44,709 nucleotides of DNA from Candidatus Gastranaerophilales bacterium (lineage in GTDB: Bacteria > Cyanobacteriota > Vampirovibrionia > Gastranaerophilales > Gastranaerophilaceae). Below, piece by piece: positions 7,863 through 16,897 of the stretch (its first letter is position 1; every line of letters begins with the position of its first letter). The stretch lies in assembly GCA_944326115.1 (NCBI GenBank), contig CALVCQ010000017.1, forward strand, positions 1 through 44,709, in the 5' to 3' direction. A program made the translations under genes and the position numbers. The notes under the pieces are model-generated. The model saw only the letters and a list, made by a program, of their open reading frames with translations, was not told the origin of the DNA and did no database searches.

Positions 7863-9326
7863 ATGAGATTAAACTATATTTTTACTTCACTTATACTTGT
7901 ATTGAGATGTATAGCTCTTGTTATACTTGCCCCTGTTGCCGTTGCATTGTATTACCATGATTACAGCTCGATAATACCTTTTGTAACAGCATCTTTAATA
8001 AGCCTTTGTATAAGTTTTGTAATGAGTGTTTTTTGGGGTAAAAAATCTGATTCATTTGAAAGTTTGAATGATATAAAAAAGGGAGAAGCTCTTTGCGTTG
8101 TCACCCTGTCATGGGTATTGTTCGGAGTAATTGCAATGATACCGTATCTTCATTACGGACTGTCACCTCTTAATTCTCTCTTTGAGGCAGTATCCGGTAT
8201 AACTACAACAGGTGCTACAATACTAACACAATATGATTACCCGAAAACTATGTTTTTCTGGCGTTCAATGAGCCAGTGGCTGGGCGGTATGGGAATTATT
8301 GTATTGTTTATTGCCGTATTGCCGCAGTTTGCAGTAGCCGGTCGTCAGATGTTTTTCGCAGAAGCACCCGGACCAACGGAGGATAAAATTACGCCGAGAA
8401 TACGGCATACAGCAAGCGCAGTCTGGACAATATACATAATAGTAACTGCTCTTGAAATTCTATTTCTAAAACTTGCAGGTATGCCTTTATTTGACGCATT
8501 TTGTAATTCTTTTTCAACACTTGCGGGCGGCGGTTTTTCGCCAAATCCACAAAGTATTATGGGGTATCATTCTAACATTATCTGCTGGATAATGAACATA
8601 TTTATGATTATAGCCGGAGCCAATTTTGCAATAATTTATAAGAGTTATCTTTGCAAATCACCGCTTATGATGTTTAAAGATGAAGAATTCAGAGTATATC
8701 TTTATATAATTTTAGTATTTTCTTTTTTAATTGCACTTGTTTTGTATTTTCAAAATGCATATCATATTTTTGACGCAATAACCGCAGCTGTGTTTCAGGT
8801 CGTCACTGTTATTATCACAGCAGGCTTCGCATCGGTAGATTTTGCACAATGGACACTTCCCGCAAAAATGCTGCTGTTCTGTTTATTCTTTTGCGGTGCT
8901 TGCGCAGGGTCTGCAGGCGGAGGTATGAAGGTTGTCAGATGGATTTTCCTTTTTAAGTATTTAAGAAGAGAAATAGCAAAAATTCTGCACCCGAATGCTG
9001 TTTACCCTATAAAAATAAATAAAAACATACTTCCTCCCGAGGTTATACAACAGATACTGGCATTTATACTTTTTTACTTTTTAATTTTCGGTATAAGTGC
9101 ATTTATAATAGCTATACTGGAAAATTCAACAATGATTGGCGTCACGGGAAGCATAACATCTCTGGGAAATGTAGGACCGGGTTTCGGGGTTATAGGACCA
9201 ATGGGGTCATTTGACATATTACATCCTGTATCAAAAGCTGTTTGTATATTTGATATGCTCATAGGCAGACTTGAATTAATACCTTTTCTTGCTATGCTCC
9301 ATCCTGATTTTTGGAATATAAAATAA
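7863..9326 (+). CDS. trkH: Trk potassium uptake channel subunit TrkH
   Basis: A 487-residue membrane protein with about ten hydrophobic segments and the four pore-loop repeats of the SKT superfamily. Selectivity-filter regions are visible at T-T-G-A-T, A-G-G-G-F-S, I-T-A-G-F-A and S-L-G-N-V-G-P-G-F-G. It forms the K+ pathway gated by TrkA. AGGGG overlapping the end of trkA provides the ribosome site, with two bases between the genes. The length is normal. Confidence 0.95.
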   Translation: MRLNYIFTSLILVLRCIALVILAPVAVALYYHDYSSIIPFVTASLISLCISFVMSVFWGKKSDSFESLNDIKKGEALCVVTLSWVLFGVIAMIPYLHYGLSPLNSLFEAVSGITTTGATILTQYDYPKTMFFWRSMSQWLGGMGIIVLFIAVLPQFAVAGRQMFFAEAPGPTEDKITPRIRHTASAVWTIYIIVTALEILFLKLAGMPLFDAFCNSFSTLAGGGFSPNPQSIMGYHSNIICWIMNIFMIIAGANFAIIYKSYLCKSPLMMFKDEEFRVYLYIILVFSFLIALVLYFQNAYHIFDAITAAVFQVVTVIITAGFASVDFAQWTLPAKMLLFCLFFCGACAGSAGGGMKVVRWIFLFKYLRREIAKILHPNAVYPIKINKNILPPEVIQQILAFILFYFLIFGISAFIIAILENSTMIGVTGSITSLGNVGPGFGVIGPMGSFDILHPVSKAVCIFDMLIGRLELIPFLAMLHPDFWNIK

Positions 9327-9409
9327 TTAAATATCCACTTAATATACGTGTAAAAGAGCTGATTATCTGATACAATAAATCAGGTAGAAACTATTATAGA
9401 GGTAATCAG

Positions 9410-10744
9410 GTGGAAAATATTATAAAAAGAGAGATAAAATACCCGTTTTTAACAAAACCGGTTGAAATTTACGAAAGAAAAAACGGTCATAAAATTGTTC
9501 TTGCTCATAAAGAAGGCGGTCTTGTTAATGTCTCCAGCTGGGTAAAAACAGGTTCAATAAATGAAAACGACGACAATAACGGTATATCCCATTTTCTTGA
9601 ACACCTGATGTTTAAAGGTACACACAAACATAAAGCAGGATATTTTGACAGAACACTTGAGTCAAAAGGTGCTATTGTAAATGCTGCTACGTGGAAAGAT
9701 TATACTTTTTATTATGTTACTTTGCCGCAGGGACCTGACGGAGCATACTTTAAAGAAGCCATAGAGCTTCATGCTGATATGATGCTTGATCCTGTTATTC
9801 CGGAGGATGAAATCGGACCGGCTTTTACACTCGAAGACAATAATGTTGCACAAAAAAGAGAACGACACGTTGTAATAGAAGAAATCAGAATGCGTCAGGA
9901 TCAGCCCTGGACAAAGATTTACAACTCAACAAATAAAAATATGTATACAAACCATCCTTATAAAAGAGATGTTATAGGTTTTCCCGAAACAATTGCATCA
10001 ATTTCCAGGGAAACAATTCTTGATTATTACAGAACGCATTATACACCTAATAATATAACAACAATTATTGTCGGTGATTTTGACCATGAAGAAGTTATAA
10101 AAAAAGTATGTAAAGAATTCGATTTCAAAGGCAGAGAAAATTATCAAAACCCTAATTATGAACCGGACAAACCTGTCACACAGGAAAAATATATAGAACT
10201 GAAAGGAAAAATAAACACAGGATTTGCCATCACTGGATGGCTCGGACCTGCGGCAAGAGATATAAAGGATAATATTGCTCTTGAAATACTCGCTATTATA
10301 CTGGGAGAAGGGCAGAGTTCAAGACTTTATCAAAACTTGATAGAAAAAGCAAAAATCCCTATGTTTAATATTGTAGCGACCGATTTTTATAATTTCAGAG
10401 ACGGAGGAAATTTCTTTGTACAGGCTAATTTTAAAGCAGACAAAAAAGATGAGGCACTGGCTGCAATAAAATCGGAAATAAATAAAATTCTCAATAGCGA
10501 TATAACACCGCAGGAGTTTTTAAAGGCAAAGAAAAAGCTTAAAGTTCGTTTTGCAGAAGGTGCTGAAACAGTCTCGGATATAGCGGAAAATATAGGCTAC
10601 TATATGACTGTCTGCAACGATCTGGATCTTGCGGAAAGCTATTTGCAAGACTTAGAAAAATATACACTGGAAGAAGTTAATGCAGCGGCACAAAAATATT
10701 TAAGATTGGAAAATTCTGTAACAACAGTACTTTTACCGGAATAG
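9410..10744 (+). CDS. M16 zinc peptidase, catalytic subunit
   Basis: A 444-residue M16B-type peptidase. The inverted zinc motif H-F-L-E-H is at residues 61-65 and the third ligand region V-V-I-E-E-I-R-M is near 155-161, a little further along than in typical family members because of a loop insertion around 133-148. R-x-Y-Q (S-S-R-L-Y-Q) occurs in the C-terminal half. There is no signal peptide, so it is cytoplasmic. The GTG start at 9410 is supported by GAGG upstream. The next gene encodes a partner without the zinc motif, giving the active/inactive heterodimer known for this family. Confidence 0.93.
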   Translation: MENIIKREIKYPFLTKPVEIYERKNGHKIVLAHKEGGLVNVSSWVKTGSINENDDNNGISHFLEHLMFKGTHKHKAGYFDRTLESKGAIVNAATWKDYTFYYVTLPQGPDGAYFKEAIELHADMMLDPVIPEDEIGPAFTLEDNNVAQKRERHVVIEEIRMRQDQPWTKIYNSTNKNMYTNHPYKRDVIGFPETIASISRETILDYYRTHYTPNNITTIIVGDFDHEEVIKKVCKEFDFKGRENYQNPNYEPDKPVTQEKYIELKGKINTGFAITGWLGPAARDIKDNIALEILAIILGEGQSSRLYQNLIEKAKIPMFNIVATDFYNFRDGGNFFVQANFKADKKDEALAAIKSEINKILNSDITPQEFLKAKKKLKVRFAEGAETVSDIAENIGYYMTVCNDLDLAESYLQDLEKYTLEEVNAAAQKYLRLENSVTTVLLPE

Positions 10745-10757
10745 ATAAGGAAAAATA

Positions 10758-11987
10758 ATGAATAAAATAATATTAGATAACAAAATTCCCGTTATATTTA
10801 AAATAAATAAAAATACACCCAGATACGCCATGTGTTTTTACTTCAAAATAGAAGAACCTGAGAAAAAAGCGGGACTGTATTCAATACTAAACAGGCTGTT
10901 TTTGCAGGGAACAAAGACTCGTTCGGCTCAGCAGCTTGCACAGGAACTGGATGAAAATGCAATCGACTGTTACAGTGAAATGAAACAGGATTTTATTCGA
11001 TTTAAACTACAATGTCTGAATGAAGATTTTGAAAAAGGATTGGAAATTCTTTCTGATATTATTAAAAATTCAACACTTGAAGATTTTGACAAAGAGGTTA
11101 TAAAATTAAAAGGTGAAATTCAAGCCGAACTTGATGAACCAAAATCAAAAGCACTGGACGGTTTTTACAAAAACATTTATAAAAACCATCCCTACGGGCA
11201 CACATATACAAAAATACTCGAAGATATTGATTCCATAACAAAAGAAGAAGTAGAAGAAGTATACAACAATTTACTTAATAATTCAGCAAAAGTTATCAGC
11301 ATTGTAGGAGATTTTGACAAAACACAAGTTGAAAATATGTTAAAAAAATATATTTCAGATATAAAGAATTCTCCCGATGCAGATTCAAAAATCCCTGCAC
11401 CGGAGTTGCATGAGAATGCGTTGATAAAAATAGAAAAAGATGATGCCTCACAGGCACAAATCATTCAAGGATGGAAAGTACCTACAATATACAACAAAGA
11501 CTATGCAGCTATAATGGTTATGAATACGATGTTGGGTTCCAGCGGACTAAGCTCCAGATTGTTTTTGGAATTAAGAGACAAAAAAGGACTCGCTTATGTA
11601 GTTCGCAGCAGCTATGAAACTTATGAAAAAGGAGCAATATTTAATGTTTATATTGCAACCGAACCCAAAAATATAAAGACATCACTCGATGGCTTTAAAA
11701 TTGAACTTGATAAAATTAAAACAATACCTGTAACAGAGGAAGAACTGCAAAATGCAAAAAACAACCTCATAGGGAAACGCCAATTTTTTACGGAAACAAA
11801 CCTGCAGCAGGCTAGTTTAATTTCTTTTTACGAGGATAAAGGTCTCGGAGCTGATTTTGAAGAAAAATTAATTCGAATGATAAATGACGTTACTACAGAA
11901 GATATTTCCAGAGTTGCAAACGAATATATTAAAGACCCTTATGTTCTTACAATACTTGCACCTCATGAATATCTAAAAGATATATAG
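10758..11987 (+). CDS. M16 peptidase homologue, non-catalytic partner
   Basis: A 409-residue M16 fold. The region corresponding to HxxEH reads G-L-Y-S-I-L-N-R-L-F-L-Q-G-T, so both zinc histidines are absent. The C-terminal half keeps the family substrate-binding stretch G-L-S-S-R-L-F-x-E-L-R-D-K-K-G-L-A-Y. It is therefore predicted to be the inactive subunit that completes the peptidase chamber with the gene 13 bp upstream. AAGGA precedes the ATG. A PilZ gene follows after eight bases. Confidence 0.9.
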   Translation: MNKIILDNKIPVIFKINKNTPRYAMCFYFKIEEPEKKAGLYSILNRLFLQGTKTRSAQQLAQELDENAIDCYSEMKQDFIRFKLQCLNEDFEKGLEILSDIIKNSTLEDFDKEVIKLKGEIQAELDEPKSKALDGFYKNIYKNHPYGHTYTKILEDIDSITKEEVEEVYNNLLNNSAKVISIVGDFDKTQVENMLKKYISDIKNSPDADSKIPAPELHENALIKIEKDDASQAQIIQGWKVPTIYNKDYAAIMVMNTMLGSSGLSSRLFLELRDKKGLAYVVRSSYETYEKGAIFNVYIATEPKNIKTSLDGFKIELDKIKTIPVTEEELQNAKNNLIGKRQFFTETNLQQASLISFYEDKGLGADFEEKLIRMINDVTTEDISRVANEYIKDPYVLTILAPHEYLKDI

Positions 11988-11995
11988 GCAAAGAT

Positions 11996-12613
11996 ATGGC
12001 ATTAAATCTTATAAAACGAGGTTTAAAAGTACAGGTTGAATTTGAAGTCGGAAGCAAAAAAAATATTCTTGACACTTATATTTTGCAGCCGGATTCTGAC
12101 CGATTAATTCTGTCTTTTCCGGATTCAAAAAGAGAATACGCACCTTACCTTAGAGAAGGTACAGAGATAAAAGCATTTATTTATACATTTACAGGAATTA
12201 TGATTATAGATTCCATTGTTTATGACTCACCTTTTGACGGAAAATTTACAATTGAATTTAACGAGGACCACCAGATAATCCAGCGGCGAAAGTACCTCAG
12301 GATGCCATATATTACAGATTTTTTTCTACAGCGACCCGATGGAAATATAAAAACAACCTCAGTAGACATTTGCGGAGGAGGGGTCAGATTTGTAACAGAT
12401 ATCGTATTAAAAGCGGATGAACAATATAAAGTTCAGTTAAGACTAAATAATTTCGAACCGATGATAAAAGCATCCGGAATAATCTTAAAGAAAAATTTTT
12501 ATAAACCTAATGAATATGTGCTAGAGTTTATGGAAATCGATGAAAAAGAAAGAGAAAAAATAATACAAAAATGCATTAAACTGGAGCAGGAACAGAATAA
12601 AACCACAATGTAA
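11996..12613 (+). CDS. PilZ domain protein (YcgR-like), c-di-GMP sensor
   Basis: A 205-residue protein with a YcgR-N-like beta domain (about 1-90) and a PilZ domain (about 95-200). The c-di-GMP motif RxxxR is R98-R102 in R-R-K-Y-L-R. The second motif DxSxxG reads D-I-C-G-G-G (124-129), with Cys in place of Ser. This suggests a c-di-GMP-responsive regulator of surface, motility or envelope functions, with a variant second motif. It is close behind the M16 pair and probably shares their transcript. Confidence 0.83.
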   Translation: MALNLIKRGLKVQVEFEVGSKKNILDTYILQPDSDRLILSFPDSKREYAPYLREGTEIKAFIYTFTGIMIIDSIVYDSPFDGKFTIEFNEDHQIIQRRKYLRMPYITDFFLQRPDGNIKTTSVDICGGGVRFVTDIVLKADEQYKVQLRLNNFEPMIKASGIILKKNFYKPNEYVLEFMEIDEKEREKIIQKCIKLEQEQNKTTM

Positions 12614-12650
12614 AAGATATATTCAAGTTTGCAAAAATATAGCTAATAAT

Positions 12651-12679
12651 TTAATATAAAATAGAGTGAAGTATATAAA
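12651..12679 (+). promoter_or_regulatory. promoter, predicted leaderless start of the TPR gene
   Basis: TTAATA (12651-12656), a 17-bp spacer and TATAAA (12674-12679). The -10 lies at -12 to -7 from the ATG at 12686, which lacks a Shine-Dalgarno. Confidence 0.45.
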
Positions 12680-12685
12680 ATAAAC

Positions 12686-14284
12686 ATGTTTAAAATATTA
12701 CAACACAGAGACAGAAATAAAAAAGAATTTAAAACTAACGGCGGACTGCAAAGAGCAATAGAAAAATGCCAGATCGAACTTGCAAAAGATCCGACTAATG
12801 CAGAACTGCACGTAAAACTCGGTGATTTATATCTGGAATGGCATCTTGATATACATCAGGCAAGACAGTATATAGATGAAGCTATTACAGAATATCAAAG
12901 AGCACTGGAATCTTACATAGACTCTGCAGAAATTTACTACAAGATAGGTATGGCTTTTTATTACAAAAACGAAATTGACAGAGCCATAAATTATTTCAAT
13001 CTTGCTGTAGAAAAAAATCAAAAAAATGCGCAAGCATACTATATGCTCGCATGCTGTCATACAAAAAAAGCGCATTTTCCTGATGCAATGGATTTTGCTC
13101 AAAAAGCAATAAAACTAAGACCTTTTTCATCGGCAAGAGCACATTTTTTGAAATACAATCTCTACAGGGTAATGTCTGTAAGAAATTTTAAAACCAGGTT
13201 TCAAAGATTAAAAGAGTTCTGGCTTTCTGTGCTAACTTTGCCTTTTGATGCTGATGCGATAAAAAGTGTTATGAAAGTTTTGTCTTATATGCAGTTTGTC
13301 CCTATGCTTCTAAAAGGCTGGGTTATGGTCGCAAGAAACGGAATAAATGAAGCTGTTGATTTATATAGAGAAGCCCTTGATAAAGCTCCAGGGTTTGTAC
13401 TTTTATATTGTCTGTTAGGCGATATTTACAGAGCCATGGGCAGATATGAAGACTCCATACTTGAATACAAAATGGCTATCATTATAGACAGTCTCAATAT
13501 TACAGCATACCGTGCATTATGCTCTGTTTATGAAGAACTCGGTGATCTTGACAGTGCTGTTGAAACCTATTTAAAACTCATTGAAATACAGCCAAATGCT
13601 GCAGAATTTCACAGCAATTTAGCAAATATTCTCTATTTGAAAGGCGAAACAAAAGAAGCAATATCTCACTACCAGAATGCAATAACACTAAATCCAAGAC
13701 CTGAATGGACAAGCGTTATTGCACAAACTCTCGGTTATGTATTTCAGGAATCGGAAAAAAACACTGACGCAGCAATAAGCGCATACCATAGTGCATATTT
13801 ATTAACCCCTACAGATATTGATATATTTATAAATCTAGGCAGCGCATTCTATGACAAACAGGAATATAACAATGCTCTGTCCGTATACAGAAGAGCTCTT
13901 GAACTCGATCCGACAAATGCAAAAATTCACTGTAATCTTGGCTTTTTGCACTGGGGTAAAGGTGATATTGATGAAGCAATAAAAGAATATGAACTTTCAA
14001 TAAAATACGACCCGACTTATGACATTGCCTACAACAATCTCGGGGTTATATACCTTGATGATCTGGGAAGAGTACAGCAGGCAATAGAACTTTTTGAAAA
14101 AGCAATAAAATACAACCCTAATTATGCACTTGCACATTACAATCTGGGGCGTTCAGTTGCTATCAAGGGAGACAAAGTTGAAGCAGCAAAGCTATATCAG
14201 ATAGCTATGGATTTAAATAATGTAACAAACGAACTCGATCCGCAGGAAATATCGGATAAAATACAAGGGTTGTTTGATTCATAA
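12686..14284 (+). CDS. large tetratricopeptide-repeat protein
   Basis: A 532-residue protein made almost entirely of TPR units (A-x-x-x-Y-x-x-A-L-x-x-x-P patterns), about ten of them, from residue 20 to the C-terminus. A non-TPR stretch at roughly 150-205 (rich in Phe, Arg and Leu) may be a membrane-associated or linker helix pair. There is no signal peptide. TPR scaffolds mediate protein-protein contacts; no enzymatic domain is seen. It stands between the PilZ protein and a thioesterase, 16 bp before the latter. Confidence 0.9.
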   Translation: MFKILQHRDRNKKEFKTNGGLQRAIEKCQIELAKDPTNAELHVKLGDLYLEWHLDIHQARQYIDEAITEYQRALESYIDSAEIYYKIGMAFYYKNEIDRAINYFNLAVEKNQKNAQAYYMLACCHTKKAHFPDAMDFAQKAIKLRPFSSARAHFLKYNLYRVMSVRNFKTRFQRLKEFWLSVLTLPFDADAIKSVMKVLSYMQFVPMLLKGWVMVARNGINEAVDLYREALDKAPGFVLLYCLLGDIYRAMGRYEDSILEYKMAIIIDSLNITAYRALCSVYEELGDLDSAVETYLKLIEIQPNAAEFHSNLANILYLKGETKEAISHYQNAITLNPRPEWTSVIAQTLGYVFQESEKNTDAAISAYHSAYLLTPTDIDIFINLGSAFYDKQEYNNALSVYRRALELDPTNAKIHCNLGFLHWGKGDIDEAIKEYELSIKYDPTYDIAYNNLGVIYLDDLGRVQQAIELFEKAIKYNPNYALAHYNLGRSVAIKGDKVEAAKLYQIAMDLNNVTNELDPQEISDKIQGLFDS

Positions 14285-14299
14285 ATACAGGAAAAGCAA

Positions 14300-14710
14300 A
14301 TGAAACACACTGATGAAATCAGAGTATATTATGCAGATACGGACGCATACGGTGTTGTGTGGCACGGAGCATATTTAAGATGGCTTGAAGCGGGAAGAAT
14401 TGAATTTACCGATAAAGTCATGGGTATAGATTTGAAAAAACTTCAAGAAAACGGCTGTGTATTGCCGGTGGTTGAATTGAATATAAAATACAAAGTTTCG
14501 GCAAAACTTGATGATAATCTTCTATTAGATACAGAAATAGAACAACTTCGTCCGAGCGCAATAGTATTCAAACAAACATTAAAAAATAAAGAAACCGGAA
14601 TAGTTAATATAATTGCAACAGTAACCTGCGTTGCTGTTGATACAAAAACAAATAAAATGTTCAGACGCCTGCCTGAGTGTATTATTAAAAACTGCAGAAA
14701 AGATACATAG
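14300..14710 (+). CDS. acyl-CoA thioesterase, 4HBT/YbgC type
   Basis: A 136-residue single hotdog domain. The family signature Y-A-D-T-D-A-Y-G-V-V-W-H-G-A-Y-L-R-W-L-E contains the catalytic Asp and the Tyr/His pair of YbgC/4-hydroxybenzoyl-CoA thioesterases. It should hydrolyse acyl-CoA or acyl-ACP esters in the cytosol; the natural substrate cannot be read from the sequence. AGGA precedes the ATG. It lies 16 bp after the TPR gene. A 231-bp non-coding gap follows. Confidence 0.9.
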   Translation: MKHTDEIRVYYADTDAYGVVWHGAYLRWLEAGRIEFTDKVMGIDLKKLQENGCVLPVVELNIKYKVSAKLDDNLLLDTEIEQLRPSAIVFKQTLKNKETGIVNIIATVTCVAVDTKTNKMFRRLPECIIKNCRKDT

Positions 14711-14941
14711 TTTTTGTTACTGCCGCACGCATCAGATTACCACTCGGATACTAGCAAGACACTCTCGCACAATTTTTCTTTTTTATAAAAATATATGAAT
14801 TAAATAATATTCATGTCAAAATAGAGTCATAGAGTTGTTCTATAATCTTGCGAATCAGCCAGATGCATACCGTATTAAGACAGTTATTTTGAGCAACAAA
14901 CACAATAGCTATTGCAAAGATAAAATACACAGGAAAGAGAC

Positions 14942-16570
14942 ATGATAACAACAAGCAATCTTACAGTGCGTTTTGGAAGTCAGACACTTTTTGAAAACGT
15001 TAATATAAAATTTTTACCCGGGCACTGCTACGGCGTCATAGGAGCAAACGGTGCCGGTAAATCAACTCTTTTAAGAGTTATTGCAGGGGATATTGAACCG
15101 ACTTCCGGAGAAATTCATATCCCGAAAGGTCTTAGAATTGCTGTTTTAAAACAGGACCACTTTGCTTTTGATGAATTCCCCGTTATAGAAACTGTTATTA
15201 TGGGACATAAAAGACTTTACGATGTAATGAAAGAAAAAGAAAAACTTTATGCAAAACCGGACTTTAATGATGAGGACGGATTAAAAGTTTCGGAATTGGA
15301 AACGGAGTTTGCAGAACTTGACGGCTGGCAGGCAGAGTCACAGGCTGCAACTTTGCTAAGCGATTTAGGTATCGAAGATACAAAACACTATGAGCTTATG
15401 AGTGAACTTTCAGGAAGCGAAAAGGTAAGAGTTCTTCTGGCACAGGCTTTGTTTGGCAATCCAGATATTCTGCTTCTGGACGAGCCCACAAATCACCTTG
15501 ATATTGCAACAATAAAATGGCTCGAAGAATTTCTGATCAATTTTAACAACCTTGTTATTGTTGTTTCTCACGACAGAAATTTTTTGGATAATGTTTGTAC
15601 GCATATTGCAGATATTGATTATCAAAATATTCAGCTTTATACAGGAAACTATTCTTTCTGGGCACAGGCAAGCAGATTAATACAGAAACAAAAAGAAGAA
15701 CAGAACAGAAAAACAGAAGAAAAAATAGCAGAATTAAAAGCATTCATTGCAAGATTTTCCGCAAACGCCTCAAAAGCCGCACAGGCAACATCAAGGAAAA
15801 ACATGCTAGATAAATTAACACTGGAAGATATCAAACCCTCCTCCAGAAAATTTCCCAGAATAAGGTTTAATTATAAAAAAATTCCGGGAAAAGATGTTTT
15901 ACATATTGAAAAATTAAATAAATCAATTGACGGACAGCTGCTTATAAAAAACTTTTCTCTTGATGTATACAAAGGAGAAAAAATTGCTTTTATGAGCAAG
16001 GATCCTCTTGTTGTGACAACTCTTTTTCAAATTCTGGCAGGTGAACTGGAACCTGATTCAGGCAAAGTTGAATGGGGTGTTACGGCAACAAAATCTTATT
16101 TTCCCAAAGATAATAATGCATATTTTGATACAAAAATCAGCCTGATTGACTGGCTAAGACAGTATTCGGAAGAACAGCATATAAGTTTTATCAGAGGATA
16201 TCTGGGCAGAATGCTTTTTTCAGGTGAAGAGTCGGAAAAAAGCGCAAATGTACTCTCCGGAGGCGAAAAAGTACGCTGTATGCTTGCAAAAATGATGATA
16301 GCAGAAGCAAATGTACTTATTATGGATGAGCCTACAAACCATCTGGATTTGGAATCCATTACAGCACTAAATGATGCAATTATAGATTTTAACGGAACAG
16401 TTCTTTTTACATCACAGGATCATCAGTTTATCCAAACTGTTGCTGACAGAATCATCGAAATTTCTCCAAACGGCTGGATAGATTCGCATTATAAATATGA
16501 AGAATACATGCTCAATCCGGAAATGAAGAAAAAAAGAGAACTTTTGTACAAAATCACTGTAAATAAGTAG
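14942..16570 (+). CDS. ABC-F ribosome-associated ATPase (YbiT-like) with degenerate second NBD
   Basis: A 542-residue protein with two ABC domains and no membrane part. NBD1 has an intact Walker A (G-A-N-G-A-G-K-S-T, 34-42), a signature variant L-S-G-S-E, Walker B with L-L-L-D-E-P-T-N-H-L-D, and V-S-H-D-R. A basic linker near 240-310 follows. NBD2 keeps L-S-G-G-E and M-D-E-P-T-N-H-L-D. Its Walker A position reads A-F-M-S-K-D-P-L-V-V-T-T (349-360), with no GxxGxGK, and the switch histidine is Gln492 (T-S-Q-D-H). ABC-F proteins act in the ribosomal E site. NBD2 probably no longer hydrolyses ATP normally. AGGAAAG precedes the ATG. Confidence 0.9.
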   Translation: MITTSNLTVRFGSQTLFENVNIKFLPGHCYGVIGANGAGKSTLLRVIAGDIEPTSGEIHIPKGLRIAVLKQDHFAFDEFPVIETVIMGHKRLYDVMKEKEKLYAKPDFNDEDGLKVSELETEFAELDGWQAESQAATLLSDLGIEDTKHYELMSELSGSEKVRVLLAQALFGNPDILLLDEPTNHLDIATIKWLEEFLINFNNLVIVVSHDRNFLDNVCTHIADIDYQNIQLYTGNYSFWAQASRLIQKQKEEQNRKTEEKIAELKAFIARFSANASKAAQATSRKNMLDKLTLEDIKPSSRKFPRIRFNYKKIPGKDVLHIEKLNKSIDGQLLIKNFSLDVYKGEKIAFMSKDPLVVTTLFQILAGELEPDSGKVEWGVTATKSYFPKDNNAYFDTKISLIDWLRQYSEEQHISFIRGYLGRMLFSGEESEKSANVLSGGEKVRCMLAKMMIAEANVLIMDEPTNHLDLESITALNDAIIDFNGTVLFTSQDHQFIQTVADRIIEISPNGWIDSHYKYEEYMLNPEMKKKRELLYKITVNK

Positions 16571-16897
16571 TCTCCATATAATTTATTCAACGGGAGTTAC
16601 ATACAACTTTACAACAATATTCTCGAAATACAGCTATAATGTTATTTTGTACTTACTTCGAAATTTTGCCGGAGGTAAGCTCCTGTTGAAAACCGTATGT
16701 TATGCTTGAATTCAAAGATTCCGGCAAAAATAGTCACACAAATTCAGAATTGGCTGCAAAATCCATTGAGACAATGTCAAAACGTGATTTTAAGCCCCTA
16801 GCTTGTCTTTCAGGATCTTAAAGATTTTGCACAAGCCTGTCCTTACAAATAGCTGAGAAAATAAAATATAAATAAAATTCTATATATTTTTTAACGA
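16571..16897. other. intergenic region with inverted repeats, no gene seen
   Basis: This 327-bp region lies between the convergent ABC-F and prs genes. TTTTGCCGGA (16664-16673) pairs with TCCGGCAAAA (16720-16729) around a loop that contains a GGAG/CTCC hairpin (16671-16683). A segment near 16810-16850 resembles, on the minus strand, the hairpin between rpsB and tsf (shared TTGTAxGGACArGCyTG). A TATAAT at 16635-16640 lacks a -35. It may be a small RNA or a decayed repeat. Confidence 0.4.

Noticed and set aside
10758..11987. Pseudogene call for the M16 gene without the zinc motif
   Set aside because: The frame is complete and the partner-subunit motifs are conserved; loss of HxxEH is normal for the non-catalytic half of this family.
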